Below are positions 1-8,500 of a DNA stretch of 17,830 bases, one piece after another. A program made the position numbers and the translations under genes. Under the pieces are notes generated by a model, which had not been told where the DNA came from, ran no database searches, and saw only the letters and a program-made list of their open reading frames with translations. Positions within the stretch are counted from its first letter, which is position 1; every line of letters begins with the position of its first letter. The stretch lies in the NCBI GenBank assembly GCA_035697545.1, contig DASSCT010000026.1:1-17830 (forward strand). Reading direction: 5' to 3'. This stretch comes from JACDAN01 sp035697545. Its GTDB lineage: Bacteria > Actinomycetota > Thermoleophilia > Gaiellales > Gaiellaceae.

Positions 1-57
1 GCCGCGCTGGTCTCTTGCTGCTGTCGGCACACAACCCACGAGAAAGGAGGCAAGACG

Positions 58-456
58 ATGTCCGACAGCATGAAACGAACCGCGCAGAGCGTCGTCGTGT
101 TGGCGGCGGTCGCTTTGGGCGCCGCCGCAGTCGGGAGCGCCGTCACGGGGAACAACTCCTCCGGGACGTCCTCGAACACGACGACGGCCGCCAATCAGGC
201 GCCAAGTCCTGGCCGGTCGCCCTGGCTGGGCTCGAAGCCACAGCATCAGGGCGAGCAGCTGCTCAGCGGTGACACCGCCGCGAAAGTCCGTGCGGCGGCG
301 CTCGCCAAGGTTCCGGGCGGGACGATTCAGCGGGTCGAGAACGACGCGGATGGGCACGCCGCCTACGAGGCGCACATGCAGCGCTCCGACGGCAGCCTCG
401 TGACCGTCTACGTCAACCAGCAGTTCGAGGTCGTCAGCGTCGAGAACGGCCGCTGA
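58..456 (+). CDS. Membrane-anchored PepSY-like small protein
   Basis: This is a 132-residue protein. A strong Shine-Dalgarno (AAAGGAGG, 43-50) lies 7 bases before the ATG and decides the start. Residues about 7-31 form a hydrophobic Ala/Val-rich stretch that acts as an uncleaved anchor or a signal peptide. A Ser/Thr/Asn/Gln/Pro-rich linker follows (about 32-70). The C-terminal 60 residues look like one PepSY repeat: AAKVRAAALAKVPGG, then VENDADGHAAYEAHM, then a DGSLVTVYVN strand. PepSY domains are known as small extracytoplasmic modules, some linked to protease inhibition; no enzymatic role is seen here. It is probably transcribed alone, because a GC-rich hairpin follows at 470-494. The domain assignment is by motif pattern and the biological role is unknown. 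Confidence 0.75.
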   Translation: MSDSMKRTAQSVVVLAAVALGAAAVGSAVTGNNSSGTSSNTTTAANQAPSPGRSPWLGSKPQHQGEQLLSGDTAAKVRAAALAKVPGGTIQRVENDADGHAAYEAHMQRSDGSLVTVYVNQQFEVVSVENGR

Positions 457-469
457 CGGTTCGCCGTAC

Positions 470-494
470 GGGGGCCGGGATTCGCTCGGCCCCC
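470..494 (+). terminator. Hairpin after the PepSY-like gene
   Basis: GGGGGCCG (470-477) and CGGCCCCC (487-494) form a perfect 8-bp stem with a 9-base loop, 14 bases after the stop at 456. No T-run follows, so this is at best a GC-type terminator. The alternative is a chance stem in GC-rich DNA. Confidence 0.4.
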
Positions 495-518
495 GCTCGG
501 CGTTCGTATCCTCTCGGC

Positions 519-1268
519 ATGGAGCCGAGCGGACGCCTGGCCGCCGGAACGATCGCCATCCTCGCCTTGCTCCTCGCGGCGCCGGCGACCGGCGACCGCG
601 AAGGCACGCCGGTCTGTCCTCCGAACCTCGCCAACCAGCTGGCAGCGACCGGGCCGGCGCGCCAGCTCGTCACGGTCGTGACCGCGCAGCGTTCCTCGAC
701 CGGCGGCCGCCTGCGGCTCTGGCGGAAGGCCGGCGCCTGTTGGCGGCCCATCGCCGACTCGTGGACAGCGTGGGTCGGCGGCCGCGGCGTCTCTCCAACG
801 AAGCGCGAGGGTGACCGCACCACCCCGGCGGGAGCGTTCGGCTTCGGGCGCGTGATGTACGGAGTCCAGCCCAACCCGGGCGTGCGCTATCGCTACCGCC
901 GCGTCGTCTGCGGAGACTGGTGGGTCGAGGACCCTCGGTCTCCGTACTACAACCAGTTCCACCACGTCCCGTGCGGCGCCCAGCCGCCGTTCCGCATCAC
1001 GAGCGAAGACCTCTCGCGCTCGCCCACGGCGTACCGCCACTTCGCGGTCATCGCCTACAACATGAATCCGGTCGTGCCCGGTAAGGGATCGGGGATCTTC
1101 CTACATGCGAGCACGGGGCGGCCGACGCTCGGCTGCGTCAGCCTGCCGGTGCCGCAGCTGGTTCAGACGCTGCGTTGGTTGCGCCCCGGCGCCGCACCGC
1201 TGATCGTGATCGGGACGCGAGCCGAAATCCGGAAGTACCGATGGAGCTCAGCACCCAAGACGAGCTGA
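519..1268 (+). CDS. Secreted L,D-transpeptidase (YkuD family)
   Basis: This is a 249-residue protein. Residues about 7-24 are a hydrophobic signal sequence (TIAILALLLAAPATG), so it should act outside the membrane on peptidoglycan. The YkuD-type catalytic region is recognised by the EGDRTTPAGAF motif (97-107) and by the C-terminal motif with His196 and the presumed nucleophile Cys206 (FLHASTGRPTLGCVSLP). His and Cys are closer together than in classical YkuD, as in the shorter variant common in actinobacteria. Other Cys residues (33, 74, 131, 152) could form disulfides. Family members make 3-3 cross-links or attach proteins to peptidoglycan; which applies cannot be told. No clear Shine-Dalgarno precedes the ATG. 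The 3' end overlaps the antiporter start by 28 bases, so the two are probably co-transcribed. Confidence 0.85.
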   Translation: MEPSGRLAAGTIAILALLLAAPATGDREGTPVCPPNLANQLAATGPARQLVTVVTAQRSSTGGRLRLWRKAGACWRPIADSWTAWVGGRGVSPTKREGDRTTPAGAFGFGRVMYGVQPNPGVRYRYRRVVCGDWWVEDPRSPYYNQFHHVPCGAQPPFRITSEDLSRSPTAYRHFAVIAYNMNPVVPGKGSGIFLHASTGRPTLGCVSLPVPQLVQTLRWLRPGAAPLIVIGTRAEIRKYRWSSAPKTS

Positions 1269-2779
1269 TCCTTCTCGGCCTGCTGGCCGCGATGACGGCG
1301 CTCGTCGCGCTCGCGCCGATCCTGCGCGTCCCCTATCCGATCCTCCTCGTGCTCGGCGGACTCGCGCTCGGATTCATCCCCGGCGTTCCGACGCTGACTC
1401 TGCCGCCGGAGCTCGTCCTTGTCGGCGTCCTCCCGCCGCTCCTCTACTCGGCCGGCTTCTTCACGGGGCTTCGAGAGCTGCGCGCCAACATCCGCCAGAT
1501 CAGCCTGCTCGCTGTCGGCCTCGTGGTGATGACGATGCTCGCTGTGGCGGTCGTCGCCCACGCCGTGACCGATCTGAGCTGGGCCTCGTCGTTCGTGCTG
1601 GGCGCAGTCGTCTCCCCCACAGATCCGCTCGCCGCGACGTCGATCGCACGCCGCCTCGGCGTCCCGCGGGGCATCGTCTCCATCGTCGAGGGCGAGAGTC
1701 TCGTGAACGACGCGACGGCGCTCGTCCTCTGGGGCACCGCCGTCACAGCGGTGGTCGCGGGCACCTTCTCGCTCTGGGACGCGAGTCTCGAGTTCGTCGC
1801 GAACGTGATCGGCGGCGTCGCCATCGGGCTCGTCGTGGGCTGGATCGTGGCGCTTGTCCGTATCCGGCTCGACAACATCCCGGCGGAGATCGCGATCTCC
1901 CTCTTGACCGGGTACCTCGCCTACATTCCGGCGCAGGCGCTACACGTCTCCGGGGTTCTCGCGGCCGTCACCGTCGGCGTCTACCTCGGCTGGCGCAGCC
2001 CAGAGCTCTCGACGCCGGCGATGCGAATGCAAGGCCTCCCCGTTTGGGAGACCCTCGTCTTCCTGGTCAACGCGCTGCTCTTCACGCTCGTCGGGATGCA
2101 GCTGCGCCCGATAATCGACTCGCTCGGCAATCGCTCGGCGGGAAGCCTGCTCGGCGACGCCGTCGTCGTGACGGCGGTGGTGATCTTCGCCCGGATCGTC
2201 TGGGTCTTCACGGTCGGGCCGCGGCGAAACTCGGCCGTCATCGCATGGATGGGCATGCGCGGAGCCGTCTCGCTGGCCGCGGCGCTCGCGATTCCACTCC
2301 AGACCGACGCCGGGGCTGCCTTCCCAGGCCGCGACTTGATCATCTTCCTCGCGTTCGCCGTCCTGCTGGGGACGCTCGTGGTGCAGGGGCTGACGCTGCC
2401 CCTCCTGATCCGCCGCCTCGACCTCGAGGAAGACCGCCTGCCGGCGAAGGAGGACGCCAAGGCGCGCATCCTGGCCGCCGAGGCGGCGCTCGAGCGACTC
2501 GACGAGCTGCTCGACGAGGATTGGGTCCGCCCCGAGACGGCGGAGCGGATGCGCGGCCTCTACAACTTCCGGCGCTCTCGGTTCCAGGCCAGGAAGGCCG
2601 CTGAGGACGACGGCGAGATCGAGCGGCAGTCGACCGACTTCCAGCGGCTCCGTCGCGAGCTGCTCGAAGCGGAGCGCTCAGCGATCGTCGGCCTGCGCCG
2701 CGAGGGCTGGATCAGCGACGACGTGATGCACGCCATCGAGCGTGACCTCGATCTCGAGGATCAACGCCTGGAGATCTGA
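1241..2779 (+). CDS. CPA1-family Na+/H+ antiporter (NhaP type)
   Basis: This is a 512-residue polytopic membrane protein with about 12 hydrophobic segments up to roughly residue 410. The ion-exchange motifs are present: SPTDPLAA with Asp128 and GESLVNDATALVLW with Asn156-Asp157, the CPA1 Asn-Asp pair at the transport site. MRGAVSLAAALA is also typical of the family. A charged helical cytoplasmic tail of about 100 residues follows, as in many actinobacterial homologues. I chose the ATG at 1241 (MELSTQDELI), because the in-frame start at 1175 would add a charged, non-homologous-looking stretch buried in the transpeptidase gene. The chosen start still overlaps that gene by 28 bases, which suggests coupling. 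The role is Na+ (or K+)/H+ exchange for pH or salt homeostasis; ion specificity cannot be read from sequence. Confidence 0.9.
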   Translation: MELSTQDELILLGLLAAMTALVALAPILRVPYPILLVLGGLALGFIPGVPTLTLPPELVLVGVLPPLLYSAGFFTGLRELRANIRQISLLAVGLVVMTMLAVAVVAHAVTDLSWASSFVLGAVVSPTDPLAATSIARRLGVPRGIVSIVEGESLVNDATALVLWGTAVTAVVAGTFSLWDASLEFVANVIGGVAIGLVVGWIVALVRIRLDNIPAEIAISLLTGYLAYIPAQALHVSGVLAAVTVGVYLGWRSPELSTPAMRMQGLPVWETLVFLVNALLFTLVGMQLRPIIDSLGNRSAGSLLGDAVVVTAVVIFARIVWVFTVGPRRNSAVIAWMGMRGAVSLAAALAIPLQTDAGAAFPGRDLIIFLAFAVLLGTLVVQGLTLPLLIRRLDLEEDRLPAKEDAKARILAAEAALERLDELLDEDWVRPETAERMRGLYNFRRSRFQARKAAEDDGEIERQSTDFQRLRRELLEAERSAIVGLRREGWISDDVMHAIERDLDLEDQRLEI

Positions 2780-2797
2780 GCCTCTGACTGAGGCTCT

Positions 2798-2837
2798 AAA
2801 AAATAGGTGACGCCCGGCCGGAGCGGCCGGGCGTCAC
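2798..2837 (-). terminator. Intrinsic terminator of rpoD
   Basis: GTGACGCCCGGCC (2807-2819) pairs perfectly with GGCCGGGCGTCAC (2825-2837), and one further G-C pair closes the loop. Read on the - strand, the stem is followed by CCTA and a run of six T (2803-2798), which is a textbook intrinsic terminator 10 bases after the rpoD stop. A second, smaller stem (GAGCCTC 2778-2784 with GAGGCTC 2790-2796) overlaps the antiporter stop codon but has no T-run on the + strand. Confidence 0.85.
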
Positions 2838-2846
2838 TGGTGTGCG

Positions 2847-3923
2847 TTAGCCGCGGAGCGGTTCCCGCTCACCCATCAGCACCTCGAGGCGCGCCAAGGC
2901 GCTGGCCTCGAGCTGCCGGATGCGCTCGCGGGTCAGACCGAGCTCACGGCCGATCTGCTCCAGGCTCCGCTGCTCACCGCCGCCGGCGCCGATGCCGAAG
3001 CGAAGCTCGAGCACTCGCCGCTCACGTTCGTCCAGCTGGTCCATCGCGTCGCGCAGCCGGTCGTGCTCGAACGAGGTGTCTGCCAGCTCGAGCGGGTCTT
3101 CCGCGTCGGTGTCTGCGAACAGGTCGCCAAACTCGGCGTCGCCCTCGCCGATCGTCTGGTTAAGCGAGACCGACGCCTCGACAGCCTCGAGCGCCTCCTC
3201 GGCGTGCGACAGCTTCAGCTGCGCCGCCTCGGCGAGCTCCTCGGTCGTGGGCGTCCGGCCTTCAGCCGCCTCCAGCCGCTGACGCGCGCGGCGCAGCTTC
3301 TGGCGGCGCTCCTGGACGTGCACCGGAACGCGGATGGTAGCGGACTGGTTGGCGATCGCACGCTGGCAGGCCTGGCGAATCCACCACGTGGCGTACGTGG
3401 AGAACTTGAAGCCCTTGCGCCAGTCGAACTTCTCGACCGCCCGGTTCAGGCCGATGACGCCGTCCTGGATCAGGTCCAGCAGCGGGACGCCGTGACCCTG
3501 GTAGCGCTTGGCGAGCGAGACCACGAGCCGCAGGTTCGCGTTCACCATGTGCTCCTTCGCCGCCCGGTCGCCGCGCTCGATGCGCTTCGCGAGCGCAACC
3601 TCCTCGTCGGCGGTCAGCAGCTTGTAGCGGCCGATCCCGTTCAGGAACAGCTGCAGGCTGTCGGTTGTCGTCGGCGTGGACGGCGTCAGGTCGAGCTCAG
3701 GCTGGGCCGACTCCTCGCCGGCGCTTTCCTCGATCTCGACGTCTGCGTCCTCCAAGGCCGTGTGCAGCGCGTGGATCGCCTCCTCGTCGAGCTCGAACTC
3801 CTGCTGGAGCGCCTCGATCTCGTCAACACGCACGAAGCCGCGCTCCTGCGCGTGCTGGAGGAAAGCGGCGAGCGCCGCGTCGGTATCAAGGGCATCTCTG
3901 CCCAGGGCAAGTTCAGTCAGCAT
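2847..3923 (-). CDS. rpoD: Principal RNA polymerase sigma factor (sigma-70 group 1)
   Basis: The protein has 358 residues. It has a compact region 1.1 (about 17-66, FLQHAQERGF through ADVEIEE), then an acidic linker. Region 1.2 is at 88-120 (DSLQLFLNGIGRYKLL). Region 2 (125-203) has the near-invariant core-binding and -10 recognition helices (LRLVVSLAKRY, GFKFSTYATWWIRQA, TIRVPVHV). Region 3 is about 205-275. Region 4 (297-350) has the -35 recognition helix-turn-helix LTRERIRQLEASALARL. Region 1.1 is a hallmark of group 1, so this is the best candidate for the housekeeping sigma. I prefer the ATG at 3923 because GGAG lies 5 bases upstream; a TTG at 3953 would add ten residues with no good ribosome site. 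It converges with the antiporter gene and has a strong terminator. Confidence 0.92.
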   Translation of the reverse strand: MLTELALGRDALDTDAALAAFLQHAQERGFVRVDEIEALQQEFELDEEAIHALHTALEDADVEIEESAGEESAQPELDLTPSTPTTTDSLQLFLNGIGRYKLLTADEEVALAKRIERGDRAAKEHMVNANLRLVVSLAKRYQGHGVPLLDLIQDGVIGLNRAVEKFDWRKGFKFSTYATWWIRQACQRAIANQSATIRVPVHVQERRQKLRRARQRLEAAEGRTPTTEELAEAAQLKLSHAEEALEAVEASVSLNQTIGEGDAEFGDLFADTDAEDPLELADTSFEHDRLRDAMDQLDERERRVLELRFGIGAGGGEQRSLEQIGRELGLTRERIRQLEASALARLEVLMGEREPLRG

Positions 3924-4285
3924 CACTTCTCCGGAAAGGTTGGTCAGGTTCAAGGCGCGCGTTCAGCGTGTGCTGCGCGCACCCGCTTCAGTAGTGATAA
4001 CGCCAAATCGAGCGATTCCCTTCCATCCATACGAAACCTTTACGTCTTTTGGCCCAATTGGGGCAAGTCTCACGCACGCGTGAACCCATCCCTCGGTTGA
4101 AGGCCCGCCCTGGGCCTCGGTCGAGACGCTGTTCCCACCGTCCGCTAAAGGCAGGTTCGGCGGGGAGGGGCGTGTGCCGTTGCCTGGAATTGGGAAGGTC
4201 AAGCCTGCACGGCAAATGCGGTTCCGTCGCTCCGTCATCGGAGTTAGGGTGCCGCGACTGGTCACATACGACCAAGGGAGGCGAA
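3924..4285. other. Divergent intergenic region with structured leader
   Basis: This 362-base non-coding stretch separates rpoD (-) from the curlin-like gene (+). The left half is less GC-rich (about 3985-4060) and probably holds the rpoD promoter, but I find no convincing -35/-10 pair. It contains a 10-bp palindrome CCCAATTGGG (4053-4062) and an inverted repeat TCACGC-AC-GCGTGA (4070-4083). The right half looks like a folded leader. CGGCA (4210-4214) can pair with TGCCG (4250-4254), enclosing CTCCG-TCAT-CGGAG (4230-4243). TGGTC-ACATAC-GACCA (4259-4274) ends against the Shine-Dalgarno AAGGGAGG (4274-4281). No known riboswitch class was recognised. Confidence 0.5.
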
Positions 4286-5554
4286 ATGTCGCGAAAGGCA
4301 GCCCTGCTCCTTCCGGGCCTCGCGATTCTTTTACTCGCGAGCTCGGTTGGTGCGGCGGCGCGTCCGGTCGGCGCCACACGAGCGGACTTCTCGACCGACC
4401 AGGGCGTTGCGGCCTATCTGAACGCGAAGGGTCTGAACGCAAAGGGCTTCGTCATTCAGCGTGGTCAGTTCAACTACGCCGGGCCCAAGTGTCCGGGCAA
4501 GAAGTGGAACTGTACGAAGAAGACGAAGGTCGTCCAGGTCACGTCCGGCAAGCACGGCAAGAACCGGTCGGATTGCGGGCCCGGCGGGACACTCACGACC
4601 ACGACGGGCTCGAGTAGCTGCGTAATCGTCCAGAACGCGTCATCTGGCAAGAACCAGGCTCGCTGCTCGCTCGACGCCCGAGGGGTGACGCCCATCGTGC
4701 TCACGTGCCAGATCACGCAGACCAACGCGGACGGGGACAACATCGCTCGAATTCACGAGCACGTCGTCCAGCGTGACGGGGCGGTTCAACAGGCGACACT
4801 GAACGCGCAAGTCACGCAGACAACCGGCACCGGGGACAACGACTCGGACGTGAAGCAGTCGATCGACCAGCGGTCGACCCAGGTCTCGATGACGACCTCA
4901 CCGAACCAGAACCAGGAGGGACGGTTCTCGGCCATCATCGCCCAGACGAGCACGAGCGGGAGCAACGTCTCGCATCTGCTCCAGGATCTCGACCAGAGCG
5001 GCAAAGCGTCGGGCAGCTCGAGCCTCGTCCAGCGGCAGTTCGGCGAGGGCCTCGGAAACGTCGACCAGACGATTGGTACAGCGACGCCCGAGAGTGTCCC
5101 GACAACCTCGAAGAACAAGGGCAAGCACAAGGGGAAGCCGAAGTCCAACTCCGGGAGCTTCTCGAGGAGCCGGGCGCGTCAGTCCGAGCACCAGCGGCTG
5201 AAGGGGCCGGGACAGCAGATCCAGATCGGCCCGTTCTCCTGCTGCTCGACCCAGGTGGGCGGTGATCCGGACCACACGAGGGTCCGGATTAAGCAGAACT
5301 CGAAGCAGTCCGCGTCACAGGACACTGCGAGCCAGTCGCAGTCGCTCACCGGAACCTGCACGACGGTCGGAGACTGCGGAATCCGTCAGCACGCGCAGAA
5401 CGACGAGGACTCGATCCGTGTCCGTCAGCGGTGCACGGCGCCCGAAGGCGGGACCTGCTCGCTCGATGTCGTGACAACCTGCGGCCCCGAAGGCTGCAGC
5501 AGTGGTGGCGGCGGAAGCGAAGGCTCGAAAGTCAAGTCGCGAAAACGACACTAG
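4286..5554 (+). CDS. Secreted Cys/Gln/Asn-rich protein with curlin-like repeats
   Basis: This is a 422-residue protein. The ATG at 4286 follows AAGGGAGG with 4 bases between and starts a clear signal peptide (hydrophobic 6-25, Ala-rich cleavage area near 24-30). In-frame sequence reaches back to 4049, but that part is leader. The mature part has degenerate units with the pattern Gln-x(5-8)-Gly-x-Asn-x(5-7)-Gln at about 112-130, 141-162, 172-195, 216-237, 247-264 and, less clearly, 320-341 and 364-381. Examples are CQITQTNADGDN and IIAQTSTSGSN. These resemble curlin repeats (CsgA/CsgB), which stack into amyloid. A basic KNKGKHKGKPK segment (276-286) divides the repeats. Many paired Cys (about 17) suggest disulfides. 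The C-terminus is Gly/Ser-rich and then basic. No curli export genes lie in the window. The family is not recognised with certainty; a surface or matrix protein is inference. Confidence 0.75.
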   Translation: MSRKAALLLPGLAILLLASSVGAAARPVGATRADFSTDQGVAAYLNAKGLNAKGFVIQRGQFNYAGPKCPGKKWNCTKKTKVVQVTSGKHGKNRSDCGPGGTLTTTTGSSSCVIVQNASSGKNQARCSLDARGVTPIVLTCQITQTNADGDNIARIHEHVVQRDGAVQQATLNAQVTQTTGTGDNDSDVKQSIDQRSTQVSMTTSPNQNQEGRFSAIIAQTSTSGSNVSHLLQDLDQSGKASGSSSLVQRQFGEGLGNVDQTIGTATPESVPTTSKNKGKHKGKPKSNSGSFSRSRARQSEHQRLKGPGQQIQIGPFSCCSTQVGGDPDHTRVRIKQNSKQSASQDTASQSQSLTGTCTTVGDCGIRQHAQNDEDSIRVRQRCTAPEGGTCSLDVVTTCGPEGCSSGGGGSEGSKVKSRKRH

Positions 5555-8500
5555 TGAGTGACGGGGCCGACGCCGTCGGCCCCCGTCACTGCTTGCGCGA
5601 GCTCGCGGTCGATCTGGGCCACGAGCTCGCGCGCATCCATGCGCGCGAATTCGTCGCGAGCGCGATGGAGCTCAGCCCGCGCGTCGTCGTGCTCACCGAA
5701 GCTTCGAAGGGCGCGGGCGAACGCGATACGGGCCTCGCCGAGGTCGGTAAGCAGACGCTGTTCGCGTAGGAGCCGCAGGGCCTCGTCGAAATGGGCCACG
5801 GCATCACCCCGCTCACTGTCGGCAGTTGCCACCGCCGCCCGGGCGAGCGAGAGGGCGGCCTGCGCGTACGCGTCTTCCGGCGGCAGATTCCGCGCCGCGA
5901 ACTCGACGAGCTCACGGGCTTCCTCGACGCGGCCCTGCCGCACGAGCGTCTCGGTCAGGTAGCGGTAGATCTCGATAACGAGCCAGCCGCCCGACTCCAG
6001 CGCGAGCGGTACGGCCGTCCGTAGCCGTTCCTCGGCGAGCCCGAGGTCGCCCCTGGCCAGAGCGCACCGCGCGAGCTCGCGGAGGTTCTGGAGCTGGAGG
6101 TGCGTGTCAGCGGTTCGCTCGAGCCATTCGAGCGCTTGAAGCGCGAGCCGCTCGGCCTCGTCGAGCTCGCCGCGGTAATAACGGACCAGGCTGAGCAGCG
6201 TGATCGATTTCGTCTCGTCGCGGAAGCTCCCTATCTCCGAGGCCAGCTCGGCGGACCGCTCGCACGCCTCTTGGGCGCCGGCGAGGTCGCCGACGTTGAA
6301 GCAGAGCGTGCCGATCCGCAGGTGCCCTTCGATCCGCAGCGGGAGGTCGTCGAGCTCCTCTGCGATCGCGAGTGCCTCCCGCAGCTGCAAAGCGCTGGCT
6401 TCGCCGGCGCCCTCGAACCACGCGGCGAACCATGCAAACTCATAGCCGGCCCGAACCTGGAGCGCTCTGTCCCCGAGCTCGCCGGCGATGGCGATGGCCT
6501 CCGTGAGGTTCTGCCGCGACTCCGCGGCGCGTCCCTGCTTGGTGTCGATGTTGGCCATCGCGATCAGGGCCGCAGAACGGAGGTCGAGTCGGCCGAGCTC
6601 CGCCGCCTTCTCCGCAACAGTGACGAGCTCGTCGTGGGCCTTCCCGAGCTCACCGAGCGCGGCGAGCGTGCGCGAGCGCTTGAGCTGGAGCTCGACGAGG
6701 GGCTCACCATCCATGCTGCCGAGCACGTCCAGGGCACGGCTGTAGAAGGCGTCAGCTTCGCGGAAGCCCTCGCGGCGCTCGGCCTTCTCGGCCGCTTGTG
6801 CGAGGGCCAGTGCGGCTCGCAGCACGGGCGGCGGCTCCGGACTGTGCGCGATCTCCGCCGCGGCGCGGCAGGCCTGCTCGAGGTGGTACGCGACGATCTC
6901 GGCGAGTTCGTCGTGCCCACCGGGAAGCTGCTCCACCCAGCTCGCGAAGCGTGAGTGAAGGAGGACGCGGCGGCGCTTCGGGAGCCGCGCATACGCGACG
7001 TCGTGGATGAGAACGTGCTTGAACGCGTACTCACGCTCGCCGACGATGGTCGACGGCGTCTGCGCATGAATGACGTCGCGCCGCTCGAGCCCGCGCAGCG
7101 CTTCGCCGACTGTGTCCTCGTCGAAGCCGTCCAGCGACGCGACGGCACCGGACCAGAACACGGTTCCGACGACCGCCGCGTGCTGGGCGACCGCTCGTTC
7201 CGTCGCCGGAAGCTGATCGAGGCGAGCGCCGAGGAGGCCCTGGAGCGTCGTCGGGACCGGAAGCCCCGAAGGCTCGAGCTCGACTTCCGACGACTCCGCC
7301 AGCATCCGGACGGTCTCCTCAAGGAAGAGCGGATTGCCCTCGGCGTTGTGCATGAGCGCCTCGAGCGTCTCGGTCGGAAGCGCTTGCTCCGCTGTCAGCT
7401 CGGCCAAGAGCGCCTCGCTCTCGTTGCCCGTGAGCGGGACGAGCTCGACGACTTGCCGATGCTCGCCCTCCACGAGAATCGCCGGAGCGCGCTCGGCGAG
7501 CTCGGGCCGCGCGGTCCCGATGATGAGGAGTGGCGCCGGCGCGGAGCCGTCAACGATGAAGCGGAGCAGCTCGAGCAGTGTCTCTTCGGCCCAGTGGAGG
7601 TCTTCGAAGACGATCACCAGCTGTTGGCGCGTGGCGAGAAGCTCGAGGAGCCGACGGATGCCCCAGTGAAGCTCGGCCTGGCTGATTTCGGCGGAGGTGT
7701 ACGTGCCGGCTGGGGTTCGCGGCGCGCCGACGAGGTTCGCGAGGGCAGCCGCGACGGTCCGCAGCTCGTCCTGCCGGTCGGTCGGCAGGCTCTCGAGGAG
7801 CGACCCGAGCTTTGTGGAGACGACTTCATGCTCGTCGCTCCCGAGGATCCCGGCTACACGTCGCACGATCTGGCTCACCGGCCAGTACGTGATCCCCTCG
7901 CCGTAGGGCAGGCAGCGACCGCGGTACACCTGCGCCACCGCCGGCGCGCTAGCCTCGAACTCGGTCACCAGTCGGCTTTTGCCGACTCCTGGCGCGGCAA
8001 GGACTGTGCACAGAGCGCGTTCTCGACTCGCGCAAGCCTTGCTCCAGCTCTCTCGCAGAAGTCCCAGCTCCCGTTCGCGGCCGACAAACGGGACAAACAT
8101 GGTTGCTCGGTCCCCGGGGTGTGCGCGCACCGCAACCGCTTCCCAGACCTGGACCGGCTCGGACTTCCCCTTTGCGGCGAGCGGCTCCGCCGGTCGGTAC
8201 TCGATCGCCTGTGACGTCGTTCGATAGGTCTCCTCGTCGACGAGGACGCCGTTCTCCGGCGCCCCGGACTGGATGCGCGCGGCCGTGTTCATCACGTCCC
8301 CCGAGGCGATCCCTTCGCTGCGGGCGTCCTTCCCGAGCGTGACGAGCGACTCTCCCGTGGCGACGCCGACGCGAACGTGGAGGTCCAGCCACGGGTCGGC
8401 CTGGTTGAGCTCGTGGATCGCGGTCCGGATCGCAAGAGCCGCGCGCACCGCCCGCTCGGGGTCGTCCTCGTGCGCCTGTGGCGCGCCGAACACCGCCACG

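Noticed and set aside
4053..4062. CCCAATTGGG as a second binding site for the GntR regulator
   Set aside because: Only the CAATTG core is shared with the 18-bp palindrome, and a 10-bp palindrome can arise by chance.
3063..4100. 345-codon open frame on the + strand opposite rpoD
   Set aside because: It is a Leu/Arg/Val-rich antisense shadow of a highly conserved sigma factor, typical of GC-rich DNA.
4090..4285. Known riboswitch (c-di-GMP, c-di-AMP or cobalamin type) before the secreted protein
   Set aside because: The GGCAAAT and GGTGCCG-like pieces do not keep the order and spacing of these classes. A covariance search would be decisive.
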